Shown one piece after another: positions 42,237-52,935 of a DNA stretch of 64,000 bases. The position numbers were made by a program, and so were the translations under genes. The notes beneath the pieces are model-generated. The model saw nothing but the letters and a program-made list of their open reading frames with translations. It was not told the origin of the DNA and did not search any database. Numbering within the stretch: the stretch's first letter is position 1; every line of letters begins with the position of its first letter. Source of the DNA: Craspedostauros australis (lineage: Eukaryota > Bacillariophyta > Bacillariophyceae > Mastogloiales > Achnanthaceae); the NCBI GenBank assembly GCA_026770025.1, contig JAMXDE010000004.1, positions 620,001 to 684,000 on the forward strand. The letters run 5' to 3'.

Positions 42237-43385
42237 TCATAGTATCCTGCACTGCGAATGAATCGATGAATCACCCCCAATTTGAAAGATCCAGGTCTTG
42301 ACGGCGCCCGCAGTCTCCATTGCATTCGATACCTCCTGTGCCTTGTCTGCGGAACACCAAGCAACGCCACATCCACCACCACCGGAACCCACGATCTTGA
42401 AACCCCACGCTCCCGTATGCAGGGCTGCGGTGTGCATATCCTCAATGCGAGGCGTCGACAACTGCAATCCATCCCGCAACGCACAATGATGCACGTCCAT
42501 CAGCTTGGCGAGTTGCCGACCGCTGCCGGTTGCGTTGGACATCCACAGTTTCGCGGCTTCCGCTTCCACATCACGATTCGTGCGCGTCACCTGCAACAAC
42601 GTGCGTTCGGTATCGTCCAGATCCGCATCCTGCGTATCCCAATCACCATTCAGCTTGGTCGCGTACAGTTCCAACCGATCGTACTTGCAGCGTTTGAGAT
42701 GCCGCATCGTGTCCTTGGGCTGGCCCGAGTCCGCCAGCACCCACACGCCATCGACGGGCGGCAACTTCACGACGGCGTCCGGAGCAATACGCAGACACGT
42801 GCCGCGACTGCAGCAGATCGACACATGATCCATCGTGCCGCCCGGTGCGCCGAAGTGCGTGACTTCCGCGCGATGCGCAAGCCGGGCCAAATCATCGTCG
42901 TTGTGGCGGGGTTGTGACGCCAATCGCGACAGCACCAGGATCCATGCCGCGACGAAGGCCGTCGAGCTGCTGCAACCCGATTGCAACGGGATGTCGGTTG
43001 TGGAAACGCATCTGGCACCGCCGTTGCGGAACTCCCATCCGTCCTGGAAGGCCTCCTGCAATGCGGATAACGCAAAATCCATGGCCTCGCCGTCATCATC
43101 ATCATCACCGTCGTTGCTTTCACCGTCGTTGCTTTCACCGTCTTTGCCATTGTTCCTGCATGGTGACACCTGTGATGAGATCGCGTGCAGATCGTAAGTG
43201 AAGTGCTGATCCAGCTGCGGCACGGTCAGCTCGATGCATGCAGAATCTGGGGTGGGCGTCACCTCGATCCGGCATGTCAGCGGAATGGCGCAGGCGATGA
43301 CCGGCAGATCGAGGTAGTCCTGATGCTCGCCAAACAAGCACACCCTGCCAGGTGCGACGGCAGTGAACGGCGTGTTCAAAGTCAT
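42237..43385 (-). CDS. GHMP-family sugar kinase, galactokinase-like
   Basis: 382 residues from ATG 43385. All three GHMP motifs are present: 'PGRVCLFGEHQDY' (12-24, the galactokinase-style signature), 'PLQSGCSSSTA' (133-143, the phosphate-binding loop) and 'GSGGGGCGVAW' (about 333-343). Family members phosphorylate galactose, related sugars or mevalonate with ATP. The GEHQDY signature favours a sugar-1-kinase, but substrate cannot be fixed from this. An acidic low-complexity insert (about 80-100) lies between motifs 1 and 2. Single exon. It stands between ankyrin copies 1 and 2, transcribed in the opposite direction. Confidence 0.85.
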   Translation of the reverse strand: MTLNTPFTAVAPGRVCLFGEHQDYLDLPVIACAIPLTCRIEVTPTPDSACIELTVPQLDQHFTYDLHAISSQVSPCRNNGKDGESNDGESNDGDDDDDGEAMDFALSALQEAFQDGWEFRNGGARCVSTTDIPLQSGCSSSTAFVAAWILVLSRLASQPRHNDDDLARLAHRAEVTHFGAPGGTMDHVSICCSRGTCLRIAPDAVVKLPPVDGVWVLADSGQPKDTMRHLKRCKYDRLELYATKLNGDWDTQDADLDDTERTLLQVTRTNRDVEAEAAKLWMSNATGSGRQLAKLMDVHHCALRDGLQLSTPRIEDMHTAALHTGAWGFKIVGSGGGGCGVAWCSADKAQEVSNAMETAGAVKTWIFQIGGDSSIHSQCRIL

Positions 43386-44021
43386 TGCTGCGGAGCGATG
43401 GGATGCGGCAGAAGGTGCTCGGTGGCTTCAGCTCATACCACACGAGTGCCTATCGCTTCTGTCATCGTCATTGCCCTCCGCCCTCCTTGGGATAGTCCCA
43501 TTGTCGGTTGTATTCTGACGAGCTGTATTGTGTTGTGTTGTGCATCATGAGTGTGTGCACAAGATTTTGTCGTGTTTCGATCCATTTTCGTCACTTTCGA
43601 CCGTTTCACTCCAAATTGTTGTTGCTTTGTATTGGAGCGAAACCAGTCACGAGGACTCGAATGAGTCACGATCAGCAGACAACAACAACACCCACAGAAA
43701 CAGACACAGAAGACTCAACGCAAAGAAAGAGAAACCAAAACACAGAAGACACAATCCATCAAACAACACATTGGATACGAACTCATACCCAACTACCGCC
43801 ACCGTTTCAATACAGACATCGAATTGCCACTCGTATTCATCACACAGTGCATGGTACTCATATAATACCAATACAAGCCATTGAAGACACCATCATCGAT
43901 ATCTCTGCCAGAGGTATAATAGCTCAGACCACACACTTCCTCAACAGCCAATCCAACGCCAATCGTCCAACGTCAATTGTTCAACGTCGATCATCCAGCA
44001 ACCATCAACCATCCTCTCAAA
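43386..44021. promoter_or_regulatory. Divergent region, GHMP kinase / ankyrin copy 2, with empty LINE site
   Basis: It contains the promoters of both genes. From about 43680 it matches the leader pieces at 30550-30649 and 40036-40297. The unbroken AATCCATCAAACAACACA at 43753-43770 is the pre-insertion form of the LINE-1el target. Confidence 0.7.
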
Positions 44022-45011
44022 ATGGAGAATGTTACGGACGACCAACTCCTTGATGCTGCCCGTGCAGGTGACTTGTCGGTGTTGAAGGAATGGAAGAAGC
44101 AGAACGATACTCAGAACAAAGGAGTTGATGTCAACAAGGGTAAAGACTGGCTTGGTCAGATTCCCCTTCATTTGGCATGCCGCAAAGGCCACCTGGAGTG
44201 TGTGAAGTACCTCATCGAATCATGTGGGGCAAACATCAACTGCAAAGCCAAGCATGGTTGGACTCTGCTTCATCAGGCATGCATGCGTGGCCAGCTGGAG
44301 TGTGCGGAGTACCTCATCGAATCATGTGGGGCAAACATCAACTGCAAAGACAACAATGGTTCCACTCCCCTTCATGTGGCATGCATGCGTGGCCAGCTGG
44401 AGTGTATCGGGTACCTCATCAAATCATGTGGGGCAAACATCAACTGCAAAAACAACCATGGTTTCACTCCCCTTCATGTGGCATGCATCAACGGCCACCT
44501 GGAGTGTGTGAAGTACCTCATCGAATCATGTGGGGCCAATGCCAACTGCAAAATCAGCGCTGGTTACACTCCCCTTCATGGGGCATGCTACTTTGACAAG
44601 CTGGAGTGTGTGAAGTACCTCATCGAATCATGTGAGGCGAACATCAACTGCAAAACCAGCGCTGGTTACACTCCCCTCCATAAGGCATGCATGCGTGGCC
44701 AGCTGAAGTGTGCGGAGTACCTCATCGAATCATGTGGGGCGAACATCAACTGCCAAAACAACCATGGTTACACTCCCCTTCATGTGGCATGCCACAACAA
44801 CCAGCTGGACTGTATCGAGTCCCTCATTAGAGGACTTTCACCTTCAGCTCACCCACAACTGCAACAACTGCAGCAACACTTACAACAAAATGAACAAGCA
44901 AATGAACAACCACAAGAACAGTTGAGACAGCAGTTGAAGCGGAAGAAGGAAGAGAATGAACACAAACACAGCAGCCACAAGAGGACCAACATCAGCATTG
45001 GAGAAGACTAG
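44022..45011 (+). CDS. Ankyrin-repeat protein, copy 2
   Basis: 329 residues from ATG 44022 (MENVTDDQL). It has the same plan as copy 1 with about eight 34-residue repeats such as 'STPLHVACMRGQLECIGYLIKSC', followed by the same Gln-rich and basic tail. The repeat units are nearly identical at DNA level, so repeat number changes by unequal exchange or gene conversion (inference). This is the longest and apparently intact member. Confidence 0.87.
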   Translation: MENVTDDQLLDAARAGDLSVLKEWKKQNDTQNKGVDVNKGKDWLGQIPLHLACRKGHLECVKYLIESCGANINCKAKHGWTLLHQACMRGQLECAEYLIESCGANINCKDNNGSTPLHVACMRGQLECIGYLIKSCGANINCKNNHGFTPLHVACINGHLECVKYLIESCGANANCKISAGYTPLHGACYFDKLECVKYLIESCEANINCKTSAGYTPLHKACMRGQLKCAEYLIESCGANINCQNNHGYTPLHVACHNNQLDCIESLIRGLSPSAHPQLQQLQQHLQQNEQANEQPQEQLRQQLKRKKEENEHKHSSHKRTNISIGED

Positions 45012-45179
45012 CTCAAATCCTTCCAAACGGAGAACAGGACAGACACCATCTTCTTGTGTGGACAGGGCAACTAACAGCAACCAATCAAGGCAAATGCCAA
45101 AGTCCTGATGATCACCGTCCCATCCATTCAGACACTGATGGACAAAGGAATCCTGTGAATAAGATGAGTAGTGTGTAAA

Positions 45180-45692
45180 TCAATGTTGTTCGCTAATATT
45201 ATGAGCTATTGCATTGATGAGCTGAGGAGTTGCGGTCTTAGCTCCTGCTAGTGTCTTGCTCTGCTCTAGGAGGAAAGTGGGCACAAGGTGTGCACTTTGC
45301 CTACGTAGGTCAGTTGGGTCATGTGCAGGACTGGAATCAATATGGAGATTTCTGGTTGTCCAACACATTTTGCATCCACAGCTTACATGGTAGTATCGTA
45401 CGTAGTCATAGTTATCTCGCTCCTCCCTCAGGGGGATCGTCTCAAGCATGTCCAGCGATGATTGATTGAACGAATACTCACCATTGCAGGCTAATTCATC
45501 CATGTTGGCAGCATTGTTGCAGTGAGCTATTGTAGTTGTAAACAATGGTGTGCACCGTTTGGAGCTGCTCGAGGGTGACTTCATGACTCCCATGAGGATA
45601 GTGAAGACGGAGTTGACCAAGGAAGAGAGGGGGGTGCCTCCGGAGGCTGTGGTGCCATCGGGACCGACGAAGGTGATCATTCCGTGAAGCAC
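45180..45692 (-). CDS. Hypothetical protein fragment
   Basis: An open frame of about 170 codons; the first in-frame ATG is at about 45680, giving MITFVGPDGTTASGG. It has a hydrophobic patch 'SLVNSVFTILMGVM' and several Cys. I recognise no family; a loose resemblance to capsid-like proteins of mobile elements ('NSVF...', 'YSF..SSLD') is too weak to use. It may be a real small gene, an exon, or a remnant. Confidence 0.3.
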   Translation of the reverse strand: MLHGMITFVGPDGTTASGGTPLSSLVNSVFTILMGVMKSPSSSSKRCTPLFTTTIAHCNNAANMDELACNGEYSFNQSSLDMLETIPLREERDNYDYVRYYHVSCGCKMCWTTRNLHIDSSPAHDPTDLRRQSAHLVPTFLLEQSKTLAGAKTATPQLINAIAHNISEQH

Positions 45693-46243
45693 CAGAGTCC
45701 ACCAAGCTGACGCTTGTTGCTCTCTTGCATCGTTCTTGGCTGATCATGCTGCTGCTGTTGGTGTTGCTCTTGTTTGTGATGTGGGTGCTGTGCATGATAT
45801 TCATTGATTTGCTGAGTTGCTTGCATCTGAGTTGTTGGTGATGCTGATGCAGATGCTGATTTGTGAGATGAGGACTGGTGGGAACGAAGAGACTTGAGGA
45901 TCTCACATGATATGGATGCCACAAGATGGATGGGATTCATCGCCAATGCTGAGAGTAGCATCCATATACACATGAACACCCTGGCACGATCGTTTGGATG
46001 TTGTGCAGGCGTTCGCCACGAGAAATCAATCTTGTTCGGCATCTTCAGGAACGTCGCAGGTTCTCAACTACAAAAGCACCTCCTGTTGTGGAGGGGCCAT
46101 TTTGTGTTGTTGTTGGAAGTATCCGTGGATGTTGGTGGTCTCGTCTATCGATGGCTCATGGGACAACCACCATGGCAATATGAGTGATGGAATGCTGGAG
46201 TATCAGCATATGGAAATGGGGATCATCCTATCCCTCCATCATC

Positions 46244-46248
46244 AGGAG
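46244..46248. repeat. 5-bp target-site duplication, Copia (left)
   Basis: AGGAG directly before the 5' LTR, matching AGGAG at 52158-52162. Confidence 0.85.
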
Positions 46249-46418
46249 TGACAATTCTCACAGAATTCCTTACTTCTTACTTCTTTACTAATCGTACTAG
46301 TCAAATACTGGTCGGGGGCTGTCTTCGGACAGCACTCACAAATAAACAACCAGAGCTCCGACCAGGGCACGAAACAACGGGCCAATACGTCTTCTGTAGT
46401 TACTTGCACTGTTTGACA
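46249..46418 (+). repeat. Copia 5' LTR (170 bp)
   Basis: TG...CA ends. It differs from the 3' LTR by about five substitutions and lacks a 14-bp duplication of TACTTCT. It includes a GGGGGCTGTCTTCGGACAGC small hairpin. The sequence right after it (GATTAAGAGTCGTGCTT) does not start with the usual TGG primer site. Confidence 0.9.
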
Positions 46419-46494
46419 GATTAAGAGTCGTGCTTACCAACACTGAGCAACACCCAACACCACACCACCTTTTACCATCTTACGAGTTACCATC

Positions 46495-47892
46495 ATGGAC
46501 CGACCAACCAACATCAACACCTTCAACAAGATCATCCAAGAGCTGGTTCAGCTCGATGACGAAGAGATGGCGTTCATCGGCAAGAAACTCGGGAGAATCG
46601 ATCGTGTCATCCGCAATTCGGACACCACCATCGTGGCGGCTTTGGTGCTCTTGCCAATGCTGTCATCAATCAACATCACCAACATCCTGCGCATCTTCGC
46701 ATACGCGAGATCCAATACCATCACCGCGCGAACCGATTGGGCAGCAATCAACTTGTTCAACAAAGTGAACAGCTACGTGCCACCAGAAGTCAGCACGCCA
46801 GTCGCGAACGCAGCTGCTCAAGTACGGTCGGAGATGGCGATCAGAGAGGAAGCCGCAGCAGCGGATGCCACTGACACAACGGGTCGCGAGATCACAATCA
46901 GCTCACCGAGCCGCGTGACACGCACCGCCTGATCACCACGAACTCCAAGGACTCCATCAGGATGGAAGTTCAACAAGATCAGCATGCCAGAAGCACCCGA
47001 ATTCACCGGCATGAACTGCGACTGGTATGACTGGAAGATCACGTTCAAGCGCCAGCTGGTCACATCCAGGTATGCCGCGTACCTCGATGTCGACAAGCCA
47101 TCGCACTTCAGTGTGGAGATCGACGCGCAGCTATACACTGTCCTGCACACCAAGACAGAGAAGGGATGCGCAGCATTCATAGTGGAAGCATATGAACCCA
47201 ACGGCCATGATGCATACCAGGCACTCATACGCATGTATGAATCCGTCGACAACAAAGCTGAGGCCATCGTCGAGGAAGAACAGAAGATTGCCGAGCTCCG
47301 TTACGACGGATCCGAGCCATTCCCAGTATTCGTCATTGCTTTCTCCAAATGCATCCGCGTCATGGAGCAAAACGGGAAGCAGATGACCGACCAGCAGAAG
47401 ATCGCGAAGTTCTTTTGCAGTATCACAGACGATCGCTTCACAAGCGAGGTGTCCAGGTTCCGTAACACGGAACACTCCTTCAGCGCAATCCGTGAGGCGT
47501 TCATGCAACATGACGCGCTCCTCACGAAGTCGGAAGGACACTACTCTCCCAAGCGCAACCGTCGCTACCAGCAGAAGGACACCAAGAACGACCGCAAGAG
47601 GCCACGCGAATCCTCCAAGTGGGATCGCAAGGGCACCGCATCGTTTCGGTTGCCGGACTCCGTCTTCCGCCGCATGCCGGTGAGCACTCAAGTGCTCCTT
47701 GTCAAAACGTCTTGCCACTTCCGCACTACCGGGAAACCAATCGATGAGGAAACCCTCAAGCGCAACAAACCGACAGAGTACGCGCGCAACCTCGAGTTGC
47801 CAATGACCCAGCACGGGCCCAAGCGGCCCCGCACGGGCGAACACAAGACTGGACAACCCGGCACCCAAGGACCATGGAACGCCGGTTCTTGA
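46495..47892 (+). pseudogene. Copia gag
   Basis: One frame of about 465 codons from ATG 46495, with one internal TGA at 46930-46932; the second half has its own ATG at 46984. The N-terminal 145 residues are helical ('NKIIQELVQLDDEEMAF'). The second part matches Copia gag: 'PEFTGMNCDWYDWKITFKRQL', about 100-residue helical capsid region, then a basic Arg/Lys-rich segment in place of a clear CCHC zinc knuckle. The TGA is followed by sequence that stays open in frame, so it is most likely a mutated Arg codon. Confidence 0.8.
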
Positions 47893-50800
47893 CAATCAAA
47901 GACGGGCACAACTCGCCGTCAGTCGGAGATTGTCATCCACCTCAAACCCCGCGACTGTAGGGGGGCGAGCGTGACGACCGCAGCGGGAATGCCCGGACGT
48001 GCACGTCCGGAGGCGCCACAAGAGTCCCGTCCGTGCACAACCCACCCAACAGTGGAGCATTGCATCTGAAGGGCGAGAGTAACGAATAGCCAAGGCTTTA
48101 TCATCCTAGACTCAGGGGCGGACGGAGACATCGTTCATGCGTCGGGCTGGGAGGTGACCCACACACACCAACAAGAGTTTCGTGCCTGAGGGGCGACGAT
48201 GGACTCACCAATCGAGACATTCCAGATGGTCGACGCGGTGGCAGCATACGAGCCCCCATCAGGCGGCGTGATCCTCATACAAGCGAACTACGTGGCTCTC
48301 GACAAGCATCCACAGCAGACGGAATCACTGTTTAACACACATCATATGCACGCGTCCGGACTGAACGTCTACGATCGCCTACTTGAACATCAGGGACAGC
48401 AGCGGGTCTCATCGGGTGATATCAGCTTACCACTGGACAACCATGACGGCAACACGCTCCGAATTCCCATCAGAAAGCCAACAGCCCACGAGATGGCGAC
48501 GGCACAGCATATCATCATATGCGACAGACACCAGCGTCTACGACGCAATGCGGGTCGGATCGATTTCACGCGAATCTTCCGACACCTTCCACCACACGTG
48601 GTGGAGAAAACCATGGCGGCATCCACTCAGCTGGCGGATACTCCGATCGAGGCAGAGTCAAGGCTTATCCCGCAGCAGTATCGAGCGCAGCGAGCAGGAG
48701 TGCTGCAACCCAACAGAATCGACGGCAGAGTTGACACGGACACGTTCTTCTCCACCGTCCAGTCCATCCGGCACTACAAGTGTTTCCAGCTCTTCTCGCA
48801 CAACCAATCGAAATTCATCTGGGCGAAGCCACTGAGCCGCGAGGCCATGGCGCCAGGGGCGCTCACGGACTTCATCGTCCGCGTCGGCGCTCCGGATCTA
48901 CTCGTGTCAGATAATTCGCAGGTGCAGTCAGGAAAGGCATGGAAAGCGGTGACGGCGAGATATCTCATCAAGCATCAATTCACCGTGCCAATGAAACAGA
49001 ACCAGAACCACGCAGAACGGGCAATCGGCGATGTCAAGCGGCATGCATACCAGCTACTGTGGGCGGCCTTGGCGCCACTCTCATTCTGGTGCTATGCTGT
49101 GCAACACGCCATCGACACATGGAACTACACGGCGAAGGCGAGCCTCCAATGGCGTACACCAATCGAGATTCTTCGCGGCCATACTCCCGACATCTCGATG
49201 TTTCGCTTCACGTTCTTCCAACCCGTATGGTTCTTCGAACCCATGACCAAATTTCCCAACCATCCATTCAAGCCAGGGTACTTCCTTGGCATCGCATGGA
49301 ATCACGGCGATCCATTCACCTACCACATCTGGTCGCCACGAGGCGACGACGTCACGAAGGGCACCGCGCTTGTGCGAAACATCGTCAAGCCGCATGTCGT
49401 CGAAGACGCCGTTCCTCCACGCATCACCGACGCGGAGGTCGACCGCATCGCTCGACTCGATATCATCCACACCACTACGCGCGGCGAGTCCGGCGAACGC
49501 GCCCAAACCAAGACATTGCCGGCGGAACTCGCTCGACAGGTCCGCGAGGCCATCGACGCGATTGCTGTGCAATCAGGGGCGGCAGCGGGTCCACCGGAGC
49601 CGGAGACGCAGGAGGTCAGGGGCGTATCCGAGACTAATACGCCAGCAGGCACGGCTGACCGATGGTTCGGTCAACCCAACATAATTCCCAACGACGGCGA
49701 CAGGCCAGAACAGAATGCACACGGCGTCATCTCAGATGACAACGGCGACGCATCCACGGGTAACATCTCTGAGGAGACCGATGACTCCGAAGTCACGGCA
49801 ATGCCAGATCCTCCGGAGCACCGCTCTCAGGGGCGTGAGTCCTCTCTCATCGAGAGAGAGAGCATGACGAGCTGTTCCGAAATCAGGTCGAAAACGAGAA
49901 ATCTGACGACTTGGCAGTCCAATCCATCCTCAGCCACGCATTCAGAGACGGACATCTACACTTCAATGTGCAAGGGTCCAACACTGAAACGCAATGGTTC
50001 CGCTACGACGTGATCCGAGCTGACCATCCCGAAATGGTAGCACGATACATCATCGACAACGAACCACGACGCAACGATCGACACAATCGACAATCGCAAG
50101 TCCTACTCAAGTGGGCAAAACATGCACTGCGAGTCATCAGGCCAGAATCCGACGAATCGAGCAGACTCAAGCCTTCGCAATGGATGAGAATGACAACATC
50201 ATCATCGTCAGACGAATCCGTCCAGGCAAGAAGAAGCCGAAACGAGACTACTTCGCCACTGTATATCAATACGGTGTCGAGGTCCCACGCAACATGAAAC
50301 ATGCATTGCAACTGGATGAAGCCAATGGGGATCACCAATGGAGAGATGCAGCGAAGAAAGAGATCGACGCATTGATCAAACTCGACTGCTTCACGTTCCA
50401 CCCATCAACGTACCAACCACCACCAGACTACCAGAGCACGAAACTCCGACTCATATTCGCGGTCAAGCAAGATCTGCGACGTAAGGGGCGCTTGGTAGCA
50501 GGCGGGCATCTCATCGAGCTGGCGGACAACATCCGAGTCTACTCATCAACCGTCAAGTCGACAAGCGTCCGCATCCTCGATGCAATCGCAGATGCAAACA
50601 ACCTGCAACAGCTATGTGGCGACGTCGGCAACGCATTCGTCAATGCGTACACCAATGAGAAGATCTACGCGACAGCAGGAAAGGCATTCGACGACAAAGA
50701 AGGACAAGTCATTGTGCTCAAGAAAGCACTGTACGGTCTTTGGTCGAGCGCACAATGATTCCATGCACACTTCGCTAACACTCTCTCATCAATGGGATTC

Positions 50801-51976
50801 ACGCCATCTCGGCATGATCAAGATGTATGGATCCAGCGCAGAGATGACTCTGGCTACAACTACATCTGCACCCATGTGGACGACTTCAAGATAGTCGCCA
50901 AAGACCCAGATCAGTACATGAAAGCGATCCAACAAGTCTACACAGTCAAAGACATTGGACCACCAAAGTACTATTTCGGCAACGATTATTCCAGGAACGC
51001 AAAAGGAAAATGGAGCGTCGGATGCGACAAATACATTTCCAATGCTCTGGACAAGATCGAACGGCTCCATGGGGAACTGCATGATCAACATGTACCCATG
51101 AAGAGCAAGGATCACCCGGAAACGGATGATACACCACTACTAACACCTGACAAGCAACAACAGTTCCAGCAGCTCATTGGCATGCTGAACTGGGTTGTAC
51201 AGCTTGGACGTTTCGACGTCGCATTTGCAACCTCTTCTCTCTCGCGTTTCACGTCGACACCACGAAAAGGGCATCTCACACAAGCACTTAAGATATGGGG
51301 ATACCTCAAGAACAAATCAATGCTGAGAACCATGATTGACTCAAAGCCCATCGCATTCGAGAACTTCAATCCAGAATCGCCCAACCCGGAGATGGTTGCA
51401 CAGATGAAGGAAGAGTACCCCGAAGCGGCCGAGGACATTGACGATCAGGCACCGGCAGCGATATATCCTGAGATCCAGATGTGCGCATTCGTCGATGCGG
51501 ACCACGCACATGATCTGGTCACGCGGAGATCGAACACCGGCATCATCATATTCCTGGGGCGCACCCCAGTGCACTTCTCCAGCAAACGCCAGACATCAGT
51601 CGCAACATCAACGTACGGAGCAGAATTCAATGCAATGCGCTCGGCTACCGAGGAAATCATTGCGCTCCGATACGCACTCCGATACGCACTCCGATTGCTG
51701 GGAGTCACAGTCAAAGCGCCAACGATCACGTTTGGCGACAATGCTGCAGTGATATCAAACACGACCATTGCAGACAGCTTGCTACAAAAGAAGCATGTGG
51801 CAATATCATTCCACAGAGTCCGCGAAGCGGTGGGAGCTGGAATCCTTGTTCCAGTATATGTCCCATCGAAGCAGAACTTTGCGGATATGCTCACAAAGGC
51901 ACTGGCAAAGCCAGAACTCACATCATTTGTCACAACTCTGTTCTATGCAGGTCTACCTCGAGATCAGGGGGTGTGA
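47893..51976 (+). pseudogene. Copia pol: protease, integrase, RT, RNase H
   Basis: It continues the gag frame. Protease 'FIILDSGADGDIV' is at about 48095-48135. Integrase has 'VDTDTFFSTV', 'LLVSDNSQVQSGKAWK' and 'NHAERAIGDVKR' (D, D, E) at about 48730-49035. RT has 'DVGNAFVNAYTNEKI' and 'HVDDFKI' at about 50620-50890; RNase H has 'CAFVDADHAHD' and 'STYGAEFNA' at about 51480-51640. In-frame TGA stops occur at 47890, about 48067, 48187 and 50756. The frame slips near 49853-49861 (a GAGAGAGAGA tract) and near 50140. The motif 'YGVEVPRNMKHAL' before RT is the diatom Copia style. Confidence 0.85.
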
Positions 51977-52157
51977 CAATTCTCACAGAATTCCTTACTT
52001 CTTACTTCTTACTTCTTACTTCTTTACTGATCGTACTAGTCAAATACTGGTTGGGGGCTGTCTTCAGACAGCACTCACAAATAAACAACAAGAGCTCCGA
52101 CCAGGGCACGCAACAACGGGCCAATACGTCTTCTGTAGTTACTTGCACTGTTTGACA
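51974..52157 (+). repeat. Copia 3' LTR (184 bp)
   Basis: Same ends as the 5' LTR, with the additional TACTTCT repeats near its start. Two of the differences from the 5' LTR are CG versus TG or CA. Confidence 0.9.
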
Positions 52158-52162
52158 AGGAG
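52158..52162. repeat. 5-bp target-site duplication, Copia (right)
   Basis: AGGAG directly after the 3' LTR. Confidence 0.85.
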
Positions 52163-52935
52163 CGCCGATGACTTGCTGGTCAAACTTGTTGGGAACATGA
52201 TCGTTCAATCCACCGCCTTCATGCATACTCGTAGTAGTACAACACATCGTGCATTTCCCATGTGCGGTTCTCAGGCAACCATGTTGCCGATTGGACTCCT
52301 TGGGGGATACGCGTACATCGTGACGTGCGATGGTTGCAATTGAGATTGTGATCATCTTGGTGTTCTCCCCATCGCATCATCGCTGTTGGCGTCATCATCA
52401 CTTTCGTGGTTGTTTCGAGTTGACGATCAGAGATCTCATTTGAACGCCTTTCTGACGTGTCCTTCTCATGAAAGAAGCTAATAAAGTACTTCATTGACAC
52501 ACAGAATTCGTGGAATTGGGAACATCTCTGCACGCGCAAAAGTGGTGAAGCGAGAATGGACGATTCCCATTTGTGGTGTTCTCGTGTTCGCAACAGCGAT
52601 GTTGTGGGGTGTGGGGTGTTCTGTTCCTTCTTCTCGTTGTTGTGTGCGCCAGTTCGTAGTCAGCAAAAGGAAGGATCCGCACTCTCCGGACAGCGGTGGT
52701 GCCCTCTCCCAAACCAGGGTGGGATCAAGAAGTACACAAACAGAGAAACGAGGAGAGGAACGGGAGAACATTGAAACGAGGCAACCGCACACACCGCTCA
52801 ACCCCACACTCCAACACATCAACAACAGACATGTCATGGGTAGCTCGAACAGCACACTTCCTCGACAGTCAATCCAACGCCAATCGTTCAACGTCCAACG
52901 TCAATCGTCCAGCAACCATCGACCATCCTCTCAAA
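52163..52935. other. Region between Copia element and ankyrin copy 3
   Basis: Up to about 52480 it continues the locus interrupted by the Copia element: minus-strand frames join those at 46042-46248 in principle. From about 52845 it matches the leader of the other ankyrin copies. No complete gene was recognised. Confidence 0.4.

Larger units (their letters stand above)
45012..46248. other. Region between ankyrin copy 2 and Copia element
   Basis: The first 150 bp match the downstream sequence of the other ankyrin copies. A minus-strand open frame at 45180-45692 (about 170 codons, 'PLSSLVNSVFTILMGVM', 'NGEYSFNQSSLDML') has no recognised family. Further left-over minus-strand frames (for example 45677-46042, Gln/His-rich) continue to the Copia border. 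They may be fragments of a gene interrupted by the Copia insertion. Confidence 0.4.
46249..52157 (+). mobile_element. Ty1/Copia LTR retrotransposon (5.9 kb, defective)
   Basis: Short LTRs begin TGACAATT and end TTTGACA and are flanked by the duplication AGGAG. The internal order is gag, protease, integrase, reverse transcriptase, RNase H, which defines Copia. A purine-rich AGATCAGGGGGTG precedes the 3' LTR. The gag-pol frame is interrupted by five in-frame TGA codons and two frameshifts, so the copy is dead, although it could be mobilised in trans if its ends still work (inference). Confidence 0.93.

Noticed and set aside
43640-43670. Possible tRNA T-arm (TTCGAGTCC on the minus strand)
   Set aside because: The flanking stem does not pair and no A box or acceptor stem is present.
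46495-51976. TGA read as an amino acid in the Copia element (recoding)
   Set aside because: Host genes in this window (MINDY, Ser/Lys-rich gene) end in TGA, and frameshifts also occur in the element, so decay is the simpler explanation.
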